In this document: piece after piece, positions 35,137 to 44,289 of the stretch | Numbering within the stretch: position 1 is the first letter of the stretch | How the letters are laid out: the number at the start of each line of letters is the position of its first letter | Assembly: GCF_002751875.1 (NCBI RefSeq) | Contig: NZ_NMZM01000002.1 | Coordinates: 434,001-498,000, forward strand | Reading direction: 5' to 3' | Source of the DNA: Oceaniglobus indicus | Lineage (GTDB): Bacteria; Pseudomonadota; Alphaproteobacteria; Rhodobacterales; Rhodobacteraceae | DNA: 64,000 nt | The notes under the pieces: model-generated | The model's database searches: none | What the model was told of the DNA's origin: nothing | Seen by the model: only the letters and a program-made list of their open reading frames with translations | Program-made: the position numbers and the translations under genes

Positions 35137-35957
35137 TGCTGACGTGTCCGCATGTGGGGGTCCAGATAATCGCGCAGCCCGTCGCCCAACAGGTTGAACC
35201 CCAGAACCGTGACAAAGATGGCAAGACCGGGAAAGACCGCCGCCCAGGGTGCGATCACGATCAATTCGCGCGCGCCGGTCAACATGGCGCCCCAGCTTGG
35301 GAACGGCGGGCGGATGCCGAGGCCCAGGAACGACAGCGCCGCCTCGGCCAGAACCGCTGCGCCGATCCCGAGGGTCGAGATCACCAGGATCGGCCCGACC
35401 ATGTTCGGCAAAAGCTGCGTCCACATGATGCGGATGTCGCTGTAGCCCAGTGTGCTGGCGGCCTGGACGTATCCCTGACCCTTCAGTGACAGGGTGGACG
35501 AACGCGCGATGCGACAGGTCCAGGACCAGTTGGTCAGCCCCAGAGCGATCAGCAGGCTGGGCAGTCCCGGCCCGAGGATCGCCATGATCGCCAGCGCAAA
35601 GATCAGCGACGGGATCGCCAGCATCACGTTGGTCAGCCCGTTCACCAGGTCATCCCACCAACCGCCCCAATAGGCGGCCGAGATGCCCAGCGACAGGCCG
35701 ATGACCGAGTTGATGATCTGGCTGACGATCCCCACGGTCAGCGAGATCCGCGCGCCATACAACACGCGGGTATAGACATCGCGCCCCTGTTCGTCGGTGC
35801 CGAACCAGAACTGCCCGCTGGGCGGTTCTTCGGCATACATCAGGTTGGCGTCGAACACGGGGTCCAGCGATGTCAGCCAAGGCGCGAACACTGCGCCGAC
35901 GATGACGATCAGGGTCAGCACACCCCCCAGCCAGAGGTTCAGGTTGAAACGTCTCAT
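35133..35957 (-). CDS. Peptide ABC transporter permease (DppC type), second system
   Basis: A 274-residue permease beginning MRRFNLNLWLGGVLTLIVIVGAVFAPWL. FWFGTDEQGRDVYTRVLYGAR is the DppC hallmark, and QGYVQAASTLGYSDIRIMWTQLLPN is the EAA loop. ATG 35957 overlaps the DppB-type stop by four bases. Its C-terminus overlaps the DppD-type start, so all five transporter genes are coupled or nearly so. Confidence 0.92.
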   Translation of the reverse strand: MRRFNLNLWLGGVLTLIVIVGAVFAPWLTSLDPVFDANLMYAEEPPSGQFWFGTDEQGRDVYTRVLYGARISLTVGIVSQIINSVIGLSLGISAAYWGGWWDDLVNGLTNVMLAIPSLIFALAIMAILGPGLPSLLIALGLTNWSWTCRIARSSTLSLKGQGYVQAASTLGYSDIRIMWTQLLPNMVGPILVISTLGIGAAVLAEAALSFLGLGIRPPFPSWGAMLTGARELIVIAPWAAVFPGLAIFVTVLGFNLLGDGLRDYLDPHMRTRQQ

Positions 35958-36889
35958 GTCTGTTTGATCCGTGGGTCGATCGCCGCATAGATGATATCGA
36001 CGAAGGTGTTGATGAACAGGAACCACAGCACGATCACCAGGATCGTGCCCTGCACCACGGGAATGTCGCGGATCGCCACCGAATCCACCAGCAAGGTGCC
36101 GATGCCGGGCCACGAGAACAGCTTTTCGATCACCACCGCCTGGCCCATCATCGACCCGAACTGAAGCCCGATGGTGGTCACGACCAACACCATCACGTTT
36201 CGTGTCAGGTGCCAGCGGATGACACGCGAATTGCTCATCCCCTTGGAATGGGCGGTGCGGATGAAATCCTCGTTCGTGATTTCCAGAACACCGGCGCGGG
36301 TGGTGCGGGCCAGCAATGCCAGAGGTGTCACGCCAAGCGTGATGGCCGGCAGGATCAGGTATTTGAAATCGCCGCCGCCATAGCCGAAGCTGGGCAACCA
36401 CCCAAGGATCAGCGCAAAGAAATACATCAGCAGGAGGCCCAGCCAGAACTGTGGCATCGACAGGCCCGACACGGCGCCGATCATCGTGATGGAATCCAGG
36501 ATGCTGCCCGGTTTCAGCGCCGCGATGAACCCCAGCGGCACGCCGACCACGATGGCGAACACCATCGCCGCGATCGACAGTTTCAGCGAGGCCCAGATCC
36601 GGTCGCCGATCACTTCGGTCACCGGCTGGCGAAACCGGAAGGATTCGCCCATGTCGAACTGCAACAGGCCCGTCACATAATCGAAGAACCGGACATGCAC
36701 GGGATCGTCCAGCCCGAACTGTTCGTTGATCCGCGCGACCATGTCGGCGTCCGCACCGCCACGTCCGTCGGACATCAGGCTGGACGCGAAACTGCCGGGA
36801 ACGACGCTGAAGATCACGAAGATCAGCAGGACGACGGCGATGATCGTGGGAATAACCTGCAACAGCCGCCGGATCGTGAATCGCAGCAT
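35954..36889 (-). CDS. Peptide ABC transporter permease (DppB type), second system
   Basis: A 311-residue permease. The first helix VIPTIIAVVLLIFVIFSVVPGS and the EAA loop NEDFIRTAHSKGMSNSRVIRWHLTRN place it in the DppB family. ATG 36889 has AAGGAG five bases upstream, so it is preferred to the GTG six bases earlier. It follows the binding-protein gene after about 65 bases. Confidence 0.92.
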   Translation of the reverse strand: MLRFTIRRLLQVIPTIIAVVLLIFVIFSVVPGSFASSLMSDGRGGADADMVARINEQFGLDDPVHVRFFDYVTGLLQFDMGESFRFRQPVTEVIGDRIWASLKLSIAAMVFAIVVGVPLGFIAALKPGSILDSITMIGAVSGLSMPQFWLGLLLMYFFALILGWLPSFGYGGGDFKYLILPAITLGVTPLALLARTTRAGVLEITNEDFIRTAHSKGMSNSRVIRWHLTRNVMVLVVTTIGLQFGSMMGQAVVIEKLFSWPGIGTLLVDSVAIRDIPVVQGTILVIVLWFLFINTFVDIIYAAIDPRIKQT

Positions 36890-36954
36890 CGTCACTCCTT
36901 TCCGTGGTCCGGCGGCATCACGGGGATGCCGCCGGATCGGGGTTCAGACAGGGA

Positions 36955-38550
36955 TCAGCGGCGCGATTCGGGCGCCGTGTCGTCGATCCAGATGTCTTCG
37001 TAGTTCTGGATCGCCAGCTCGGTCGCGTTCGCCTGCAATCCGTGCACCCAGGGCTGATAGGCCATCACCGCCTTGTTGTAGTTGAAGAACCACATCGGCG
37101 CTTCTTCCTGGATGATGTCGTTGGCCTGGCGCAGCAGCTCGGTGCGCTTTTCGGGATCGTTTTCGTCGCGGGCCTGTTCATACAGCGCGTCGAACTCGGC
37201 GTTGTCGAACCGCCAGTAGTTGCCGGAACTGACCGAGGTATCGGAATAGAAGCTGGTCATCACGGCAAACGGATCGGGCCCGGATACGTTGGACCACATG
37301 AACGAGTGGAAGTCGCCGGCCGGAACCTCGGCGCCCAGCACCGACGCCTCGACCGGCTTGGCCGTCACGCGGATGCCGGCCTCGTTCAGCATCGGGATGA
37401 TCGCTTCGACGATGGTCAGGCCCCAGCTTTCGTTCTGCGTCGCCGTCAGCTCGACATCGACGCCATCGGGATAGCCGGCATCGGCCAGCAGCTGCTTGGC
37501 CTTCTCGACGTCGTATTCGTAGGGCTTGGCGTCCTTGTTGTAGGCGGGCGACGAAATCGGCAGGAAGCTGGTTGCGCGATACGCCTTGTTCTTGACCAGC
37601 TTTTCAATGATCAGCGGGGTGTTGATGGCGTGGTTGAACGCCTGGCGCACTTCCTTCTTGTCGAACGGTTCCCGCTCGGGGTTGAAGCCGACGTTGCGGG
37701 TATAGACTTCGGCCACCTCCAGGATGTGATCCTTCAGCGCCGGGTCGGCCTGATAGGTCACGTATTGCGACGGGCCCATCACCGACACGTCGATCTCGCC
37801 GTTGCGGAACGCCACGTCGCGGGCCGATGCATCGCTCAGCAGCAGGACGTTCACCTTGTCGAGGTAAGGTTTGCCCTCTTCATAGAAATCGTCGAACTTT
37901 TCCACCACGACACGGCTGCCGGGGATGTTCTCGACGAACTTGAACGGTCCAAGGCCGATGGGGTTGGTCTGCAGATCCTCGCGATCCGCTGCCCCGGCGG
38001 GATAGATCGCCGCGTTGACGCGCATCAGGTCGTATCCCGGCTCGGTCGCGCCGGTATAGGTGAGCGAGAAGGTCTTGTCGTCGATCTTCTTCAGACCCTC
38101 GATGTCCTTCGAGGTGTCTTCCTTATAGGCATCCACACCCACCAGGTTGGTGAAATACCGCGCGCCGGCGAAGGCGTTGGCCGGGTCGATGATCCGCTTG
38201 TAGGATGCGATCACGTCGTCCGAGGTCAGCGTCGTGCCGTCATGGAACTTGGCGTCGCGCAGGGTATAGGTGTGGGTGCGGCCCTCGTCCGAGACTTCGA
38301 CCTTGGTGGCCAGCTCAAGCTCGGGCTGGCTGGTGTCCGAGTTCCAGTCATACAGGCTGCGATGGATCGCCTTGGCGACGAATTCATCCTGCACCGACGA
38401 CGACGTCTGGATGTCCAGCGTGCCGAAGGTGCTGCCGTAGGGCGCGGTGAAGTTCAGGGTGCCGCCGGACTGCGGCGTGGCGTCCTGCGCCCATGCCGCG
38501 ACGGCCGTTCCGGCCATCAGCATCGCGCTGAATGTAAGTGTTTTCATCAT
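36955..38550 (-). CDS. Peptide ABC transporter substrate-binding protein (family 5), second system
   Basis: A 531-residue periplasmic binding protein. The signal peptide MMKTLTFSAMLMAGTAVAAWAQ precedes DATPQSGGTLNFTAPYGS. The family-5 segment HDGTTLTSDDVIASYKRIIDP is at about residues 110-130. GGGAG lies nine bases before the first ATG. It belongs to the DppBCDF operon downstream and lies just after an amidohydrolase gene. The ligand is unknown; the surrounding enzymes suggest D-amino-acid-containing or acylated peptides. Confidence 0.92.
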   Translation of the reverse strand: MMKTLTFSAMLMAGTAVAAWAQDATPQSGGTLNFTAPYGSTFGTLDIQTSSSVQDEFVAKAIHRSLYDWNSDTSQPELELATKVEVSDEGRTHTYTLRDAKFHDGTTLTSDDVIASYKRIIDPANAFAGARYFTNLVGVDAYKEDTSKDIEGLKKIDDKTFSLTYTGATEPGYDLMRVNAAIYPAGAADREDLQTNPIGLGPFKFVENIPGSRVVVEKFDDFYEEGKPYLDKVNVLLLSDASARDVAFRNGEIDVSVMGPSQYVTYQADPALKDHILEVAEVYTRNVGFNPEREPFDKKEVRQAFNHAINTPLIIEKLVKNKAYRATSFLPISSPAYNKDAKPYEYDVEKAKQLLADAGYPDGVDVELTATQNESWGLTIVEAIIPMLNEAGIRVTAKPVEASVLGAEVPAGDFHSFMWSNVSGPDPFAVMTSFYSDTSVSSGNYWRFDNAEFDALYEQARDENDPEKRTELLRQANDIIQEEAPMWFFNYNKAVMAYQPWVHGLQANATELAIQNYEDIWIDDTAPESRR

Positions 38551-38605
38551 TTTCGGTTTCTCCCTGTCGGTTTCGATTTATATATTCGGGTGGGTCGGCC
38601 CCGTC

Positions 38606-40237
38606 TCAGCCGCCCGCCTCGTGCACGATCTTCCCACCGAGGATCGTCATGACGCAATGGGAATCTTTCAGTATCTCGTCCGGCGTCGCCTCCAGCAGGT
38701 TGCGCGAGAAGACGGCGACATCGGCCAACTGGCCGGGCACCAGCCGCCCCTTGACGTCGTCGGCCCCCTGCGAATGGGCGCCGTATTCGGTATAGGCGCG
38801 CAGGGCTTCGGCGTTGCTCAGCCGTTGGTCGGCGTCCATCACCGTGCCGTTCCAAGTCTCGCGCGTGATCATCTGGTGCAGGTTCGGCCTGGGGTCGGGT
38901 TTGCACACCGGCGCGTCGCTGCCGGTGGATGGCTTCAGCCCCATGTCGGTCCAGGTGCGGATCGGATAGGCCGATTGCGCCCGGTCGCCGCCCAGGACCG
39001 AGGCATAGCTGTTGCCGAAGTCATGCAGGAACACCTGCTGCGCCACCGGCAGGATGCCCGCCGCCTTCATCCGCGCGTTCTGTGACGCGTCGGGGTATCC
39101 GCAATGTTCGATCCGGTGATGACGCAGCGGGCCCGGCATGTCGGCCTGCACCTTTTCATAGGCGGTGATCAACTGTTCGATGGCTGCGTCACCGATGGCA
39201 TGGCAGGCCATGCGGTAGCCCATGGCGTGATACTCGTGGACCATCCGGTTCAGCACGTCGTCGGGCAGGATCTGAACGCCGAAGTTGTCGGGCTGGCCGT
39301 CATAGGCGTCTTTCATCCAGGCGGTGCGCCCGCCGGTCGATCCGTCAAGGAAGATCTTGACCGCCCCCACGCGCAGCATGTCACAGCCGACGCCCGACAC
39401 CAGCCCGGCGTCGAAACACTCCTGCACGATCGAGGTGTCGGGATCGCCCAGCAGCACCTGCCACACCCGCACCGGCAAGCGCCCATCGCGCAGGGCCAGG
39501 TGATAGGCGCGGATTTCCGAAAAGCCCGCGGCCATGCCCACGGCGGCATCCATGCAGGACGTGATGCCGTGGCGCAGCAGGTAGTTGCCCGCGCGTTCCG
39601 CCGCGGCGATCAATTCATCCACCGTCGGCGCCGGGGGCGCGTCGCGCAGCAACCCCTGCGCGTTCTCGGCCAGAAGCCCGGTCAGCCGGCCGTTGATCTT
39701 CTCGATCACACCACCCGACGGCGCGGGCGTGTCCATGGTGATGCCGGCCGCCTCGAACGCGCGGGAATTGCCCAGCGTGACATGGCCACAGGCCCGCACC
39801 AGGAACAGCGGGTGATCGGGCACGGCCTCGTCCAGCTCGCGCATGTCGGGATGGCGGCCGATGTCCAGCTTGACCTGGTCGTATCCGCGCGCCATGACCC
39901 AGCCGCCTTTCGGCGTGTCGGCGGCGCGCCGGCGCAGCGCATCCTGCAACGCGGTCAGGGTCGGCGCGGCGGCCGGGCTGGCATCGACCCATTCCATCCC
40001 CAGGCCCAGTGGCATCAGGTGCAGGTGGTTGTCGTTCAGACCCGGCGTGGCGAACCGCCCGTCCAGATCGACCATCCGCGTGTCCGGCCCGCGCAGCGCC
40101 GTGATCTCGGCGTCCGTTCCGGTGGCCAGGATCCGACCCTGCCAGATCGCCACCGCGTCGCAGATCCCGTCATCGAAACCGCGCCAGATCGTGCCGTTGT
40201 GAAGGATCGTTTCGGCCTGAACGGACGGCGTTGACAT
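38606..40237 (-). CDS. Amidohydrolase family 3 metal-dependent hydrolase (YtcJ-like)
   Basis: A 543-residue amidohydrolase. The metal motif is GLNDNHLHL near residue 70, with later HHRIEHCGY and HAIGDAAI segments and the terminal ADVAVFSRNLLE. The YtcJ-like group includes exoenzyme-regulatory and N-substituted formamide deformylases, so the exact substrate cannot be read. Start ATG 40237 follows AAGGA. It is divergent from the S58 peptidase gene and precedes the second peptide transporter on the same strand. Confidence 0.83.
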   Translation of the reverse strand: MSTPSVQAETILHNGTIWRGFDDGICDAVAIWQGRILATGTDAEITALRGPDTRMVDLDGRFATPGLNDNHLHLMPLGLGMEWVDASPAAAPTLTALQDALRRRAADTPKGGWVMARGYDQVKLDIGRHPDMRELDEAVPDHPLFLVRACGHVTLGNSRAFEAAGITMDTPAPSGGVIEKINGRLTGLLAENAQGLLRDAPPAPTVDELIAAAERAGNYLLRHGITSCMDAAVGMAAGFSEIRAYHLALRDGRLPVRVWQVLLGDPDTSIVQECFDAGLVSGVGCDMLRVGAVKIFLDGSTGGRTAWMKDAYDGQPDNFGVQILPDDVLNRMVHEYHAMGYRMACHAIGDAAIEQLITAYEKVQADMPGPLRHHRIEHCGYPDASQNARMKAAGILPVAQQVFLHDFGNSYASVLGGDRAQSAYPIRTWTDMGLKPSTGSDAPVCKPDPRPNLHQMITRETWNGTVMDADQRLSNAEALRAYTEYGAHSQGADDVKGRLVPGQLADVAVFSRNLLEATPDEILKDSHCVMTILGGKIVHEAGG

Positions 40238-40348
40238 GCAGCGTTTCCTTGAATCGTCTCGGCGGTTGGCCGAAGGTTGCGCGGGACGAGTCGGAAAATC
40301 AAAGGAAAATTTCACCATGTGTAAAATCTGTCCGCAGATGCCCAGATC
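40238..40348. promoter_or_regulatory. Divergent promoter region of amidohydrolase and S58 peptidase genes
   Basis: A 111-base gap whose right half is AT-rich. TTTCAC-CAT-GTGTAAA at 40310-40325 is an imperfect inverted repeat and a candidate operator for both directions. Confidence 0.35.
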
Positions 40349-41332
40349 ATGAGCGGCACGGATCGGCCCCGCGATCGGGCGGCTGCGCGGGGTCTGGCGG
40401 TCGGCACGCTGCCGTCTGGGCCGCTGGACGCGATCACCGATGTGACCGGCGTGATGGTGGGTCATTGCACCCTGAACGAGGGCGCGCGCACCCGCACCGG
40501 CGCCACCGCGATCCTGCCCCATGACGGCAACCTGTTCGCCCGGAAGGTGCCCGCGGCGTTGGATGTTCTGAACGGTTTCGGCAAGTTCGTCGGTGCCACG
40601 CAGATCGACGAACTCGGTGTGATCGAGACACCGATCCTGCTGACCAACACCCTGGCCACGGGGCGGGCCATCGACGCGCTGATCGCCCATACGCTGGACC
40701 ATCCCGACAACGCCCGTGTCACGTCGATCAACGCGGTGGTCGGGGAAACCAACGACAGCCGCCTGAACGACATCCGCGCGCCCCGCCCCACCGTGGCCGA
40801 GATGCGCGCCGCCCTGGATGCGGCGAAACCCGGCCCCGTGGCCGAGGGTGCGGTGGGGGCGGGCACCGGCACCGTGGCGTTCGGGCTGAAGGGCGGGATC
40901 GGCACGTCGTCGCGGGTGGTCGACGGGTTCACGGTCGGCGTTCTGGTGCAGTCGAACTTTGGTGGCGATCTGCGGATCGACGGGCGGCCCGTGTCACAGG
41001 GTGCCGACGCGGACGGTTCGATCGTCATCATCTGCGCCACCGATGCCCCGCTGGACGCCCGCCGCCTGAAACGTCTGGCGCGGCGTTGCTTTGGCGGGCT
41101 GGCGCGCACCGGCGCTGCGCTCAGCCATGGGTCGGGCGATTACGCGCTGGCGTTTTCCACCGCGAAAGAAGGCGCTCTGCTGGACGATGCCGCATGCTCG
41201 CCCCTGTTCGTGGCGGCGATGGACACGACGCAGCAGGCGATCCTGAATTCGCTGCTGATGGCTGGGCCGATGGATGGCTATGACGCCGGCAAGGATCGAC
41301 CGTCGCACGTTCCTGCGCTGGTGGTGCCGTGA
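40349..41332 (+). CDS. P1/S58-family aminopeptidase (DmpA/BapA type)
   Basis: A 327-residue N-terminal-nucleophile peptidase. The self-cleavage and nucleophile site is Gly223-Ser224 in ADADGSIVIICATDAPL, and the following LKRLARRCFGGLARTG block is typical of DmpA. NTLATGRAIDAL and VVGETNDSRLND are further family blocks. DmpA cleaves L- and D-amino-acid amides and short peptides, and BapA cleaves beta-peptides. Its stop overlaps the next gene start as GTGA, so the two are coupled. Confidence 0.88.
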   Translation: MSGTDRPRDRAAARGLAVGTLPSGPLDAITDVTGVMVGHCTLNEGARTRTGATAILPHDGNLFARKVPAALDVLNGFGKFVGATQIDELGVIETPILLTNTLATGRAIDALIAHTLDHPDNARVTSINAVVGETNDSRLNDIRAPRPTVAEMRAALDAAKPGPVAEGAVGAGTGTVAFGLKGGIGTSSRVVDGFTVGVLVQSNFGGDLRIDGRPVSQGADADGSIVIICATDAPLDARRLKRLARRCFGGLARTGAALSHGSGDYALAFSTAKEGALLDDAACSPLFVAAMDTTQQAILNSLLMAGPMDGYDAGKDRPSHVPALVVP

Positions 41333-41958
41333 CGGTCGGTATCGCCGCCTTCGGCCCCGGTGCCGGGGCGGCGGTTGTGGCGGGCTGGAACGCAGCGGAA
41401 ACCGGCGTCACCGGTGATATCGGCGGTTTCGCCGTTTTCACCGCCATCCTGCCCCAAGCGGGGCCGTTGTCGGTTCAGTGCCAGCGCGGCGGGCTGACCG
41501 CGGTCCGCGCGGCATGGGGCGATGTTCTGGGCCTGATGCTGCGGGCGCCGGTGGCGGCGGTGATCACATCCGGACCCGACCGCGCGGTGCCCCTGTCGCA
41601 ATTCCTGGCGGCATCGCACAACGGCCTTGTGACGGGCCACCGGCGGCCGGACCGCGCCGGGGCCGATGGCGTGCCCGTCAACATCGCGGCCCTGCGCCTG
41701 TTGGATGCCGGCGCGACACCGGACGATGCCGTGAGACAAGTGACCGACGCCAACCCCGATATCGACGCGGGCCTGATCGCGGTGACCGCGAAGGCCGTGG
41801 CGCTGGCCGACACGGCCCTGGTGATGCACCGCCGCGACCGGGGCCGCGCATTGATCCGCCACCCCGACCGCGGGCTGGCCGTGCTGCACAATTCGATCCA
41901 GCCGCAGGCGGGGTACGCCGAACGGATCGCACAGGCGGGCATGACCGCGTTCAGCTGA
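41329..41958 (+). CDS. Uncharacterised protein coupled to the S58 peptidase
   Basis: A 209-residue protein beginning MTVGIAAFGPGAGAAVVAGWNAAE, from GTG 41329 overlapping the peptidase stop. I do not recognise the family. It has a glycine/alanine-rich N-terminus, no signal peptide or membrane segment, and a central DRAVPLSQFLAASHNGLVTGHRRPD stretch that could carry an active site. The tight coupling suggests it works with the peptidase. The last 8 bases overlap the end of the convergent deacylase gene. Confidence 0.7.
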   Translation: MTVGIAAFGPGAGAAVVAGWNAAETGVTGDIGGFAVFTAILPQAGPLSVQCQRGGLTAVRAAWGDVLGLMLRAPVAAVITSGPDRAVPLSQFLAASHNGLVTGHRRPDRAGADGVPVNIAALRLLDAGATPDDAVRQVTDANPDIDAGLIAVTAKAVALADTALVMHRRDRGRALIRHPDRGLAVLHNSIQPQAGYAERIAQAGMTAFS

Positions 41959-43411
41959 ACGCCTTCGCCGTCAGATCCGCATTGCGCAGGACACGTCCGC
42001 CCCGCGCGCCGGTTGTCACACCGTCGCGGCAGGCCTCGACCCCGTTGACCCAGACCGCCCTGATGCCGGCGGCCGCGCGGGTCGGTTCGGCGAAATCCGC
42101 CATGTCCGCGATCCTGGTGGCATCGAACAGAACCATGTCCGCGAACGCGCCCTCGCGCAGCACGCCGCGCCCGGTCAGGCCGAACCGCGCGGCGGGCAGC
42201 GATGTCATGCGGCGCAGCGCCTCGGGCAGACCGAACAGGCCGACATCGCGCACATAATGGCCCAGAACGCGCGGGAACGTGCCCCACAGGCGCGGATGCG
42301 GGCGCACGTCATGGGGCAGACCGTCGGACCCCACCATCGTCATGGGAAACTGCAGCACCCGGCGCACGTCTTCCTCGGCCATGGAGAAATAGACCGCTCC
42401 GGCCGGTTGCAGACGCGCCACGGCCTCGACCCGGCTGCACGCCATTTCGGCGGCAATATCCGACAATTCCCGCCCGGCCAGATCGGGGCGGGGTTTCGAC
42501 CACGTGATGATGATGCGGTCCACCTCGGTCGCGCGTTTCGCTTCCAGCACGGTGGACGACGCGTTGTAGGGATAGACGTCCAGCGTCACCGGTTGTTCGG
42601 CCGCCCGCGCGGCGATCACCGGCAGGGTTTCGGCGGTGCGCCCCCGGTTGCGCGCATCCGTGACCTTGTGATGCGACAGGACGACGGGTACGTCGGCACC
42701 GCGCCCGATCTCGAACGCCTCTTCCATGGCGTCCAGCACGCCGTCGGCCTCGTCCCGCAGATGCGTGGTATAAACGCCGTTGAAACGCGCCAGAGGTTCG
42801 GCAACCTGCAGGATCTCGACGGTCGAGGCCGCGTTGGCCGGTTCGTAATACAACCCCGTCGACAACCCGATGGCCCCGTCGTCCAAAGCCCGGTCCAGCA
42901 GATCGCGCATCGCCCGCGCCTCGGGCCCCATTGCGGCACGATCCAGCCGGTCCATCGTCGCCAGGCGCAAGGTGGAATGGCCGACAAGACCCACCATGTT
43001 CACGACGGGTCCGGCATCGGCCACCGCCGACAGGTAATCGGCGTAGCGCGCGAACAGATCCCCCGGCCCCCGTGCGATCAGGTCCAGCGGCGGCACCACC
43101 CCGCCCGACCCGGGCAGCGGCGCCAGCGAGATGCCGCAGTTGCCGACCACCACGCAGGTCACCCCCTGCGTCAGCTTGGCCGCCATGTCGGTGGCCAGAA
43201 TGGCGCGGTCGTCATGGGTGTGCACGTCGATGAAACCGGGCGACAGGGCCAGGCCGGTGCCGTCGATCTCGCGCTCCGCAGGGGCCGTGATGGTGTCGTC
43301 GATCCGCGCGATCCGGCCGTTGGCCACCGCCAGGCTTGCCGTGCGCCCCTCGGCCCCCGTGCCGTCGTGCAGGGTGACATCGTGCACGACCAAATCGAAC
43401 CGGCCGCTCAT
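41951..43411 (-). CDS. N-acyl-D-amino-acid deacylase (D-aminoacylase family)
   Basis: A 486-residue amidohydrolase-fold zinc enzyme. The metal motif GFIDVHTHDDRA is near residue 60, the Cys ligand segment VVGNCGISLAPLPG near 95, and GLSTGLYYEP follows. The family removes acyl groups from N-acyl-D-amino acids. ATG 43411 overlaps the stop of the upstream amidotransferase-type gene, so the two are one transcript. Confidence 0.88.
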   Translation of the reverse strand: MSGRFDLVVHDVTLHDGTGAEGRTASLAVANGRIARIDDTITAPAEREIDGTGLALSPGFIDVHTHDDRAILATDMAAKLTQGVTCVVVGNCGISLAPLPGSGGVVPPLDLIARGPGDLFARYADYLSAVADAGPVVNMVGLVGHSTLRLATMDRLDRAAMGPEARAMRDLLDRALDDGAIGLSTGLYYEPANAASTVEILQVAEPLARFNGVYTTHLRDEADGVLDAMEEAFEIGRGADVPVVLSHHKVTDARNRGRTAETLPVIAARAAEQPVTLDVYPYNASSTVLEAKRATEVDRIIITWSKPRPDLAGRELSDIAAEMACSRVEAVARLQPAGAVYFSMAEEDVRRVLQFPMTMVGSDGLPHDVRPHPRLWGTFPRVLGHYVRDVGLFGLPEALRRMTSLPAARFGLTGRGVLREGAFADMVLFDATRIADMADFAEPTRAAAGIRAVWVNGVEACRDGVTTGARGGRVLRNADLTAKAFS

Positions 43412-44157
43412 GATGCGCGCCGGCGGACGCGCGCCGGATCCGCGGCGTCAACCAATCCCCGGAACAGGGCCAGTTGCAGCGGATCGGTGGCGAAATCGGC
43501 CTCGGGGTGCCACTGAACGCCCAGGACAAAGGGATGCGCCGTCGACTCCACCGCCTCGATCGTGCCGTCATCGGCGGTGGCTGTCACGCGCAGACCTGGG
43601 GCCAGCGTGCGGATCGCCTGGTGATGCGACGACGATACCGTGATCGTGTCGCGTCCCAGCACGGCCGAAAGGATGGACTCGCGGCCGACCGTCACCCGCT
43701 CGCGCGCCCAGAAGGCGCCTGTCGCGCGATCCGCGCGGTGCAGCGCGCCGGGATCGGCGATATGTTCGTGCAGGGTGCCGCCCATCGCCACGTTCAGCAC
43801 CTGAATGCCGCGACAGATGAACAGCGCCGGCACGTCGCCGCGCGCCAGAAGCGCCCGCGTCAGGCCGATCTCGGCCCTGTCCCTGTCGGGACAGACGGTG
43901 CCAAGCGACGGGTGCGCGCCATCACCACCGTAAAGCGCCGGGTCCAGGTCGCCGCCACCGGTGAACACGATGCCGTCCAGTGCGTCCAGCCAGCGGTCGG
44001 GGTGTGGCTCGTCTCCGGGCAGGATCACAGGGGCGCCACCGGCCGCGCGCACGGCATCCACATAGGTGGCCGCGACAAGGTAATGTGCATCGTCGGGCGG
44101 ATTGATCACGACTTTTTCCTGCCGTCCGTAACTGGTCAGGCCGATCAGCGGAACCAT
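43408..44157 (-). CDS. Class I glutamine amidotransferase-like hydrolase (gamma-glutamyl-GABA hydrolase/PuuD family)
   Basis: A 249-residue C26-type hydrolase. The nucleophile is Cys115 in LFICRGIQVLNVAMGGTL, and the His-Glu pair lies in VQWHPEADF. Family members cut gamma-glutamyl bonds. ATG 44157 follows GGGGAGG; the longer frame starts in the intergenic gap. Coupled to the D-aminoacylase gene, so a role in processing modified amino acids is plausible. Confidence 0.86.
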   Translation of the reverse strand: MVPLIGLTSYGRQEKVVINPPDDAHYLVAATYVDAVRAAGGAPVILPGDEPHPDRWLDALDGIVFTGGGDLDPALYGGDGAHPSLGTVCPDRDRAEIGLTRALLARGDVPALFICRGIQVLNVAMGGTLHEHIADPGALHRADRATGAFWARERVTVGRESILSAVLGRDTITVSSSHHQAIRTLAPGLRVTATADDGTIEAVESTAHPFVLGVQWHPEADFATDPLQLALFRGLVDAADPARVRRRAS

Positions 44158-44289
44158 CGCATCCTCCCCGGTTGCACCTGCCAAGTGCTAGCGAAACCGG
44201 TTTTCTGCGTCAAACCGCATCATGCATCCTCTGGCCCGTCGGCGGCCGCCGCGCTATCACTTTGGCGAGTCCGACAGGGAGCATGGGTC

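Noticed and set aside
36904-38652. 582-codon open frame opposite the second peptide-binding protein
   Set aside because: The minus-strand frame has a signal peptide and family-5 blocks; the plus-strand one has only low-complexity sequence.
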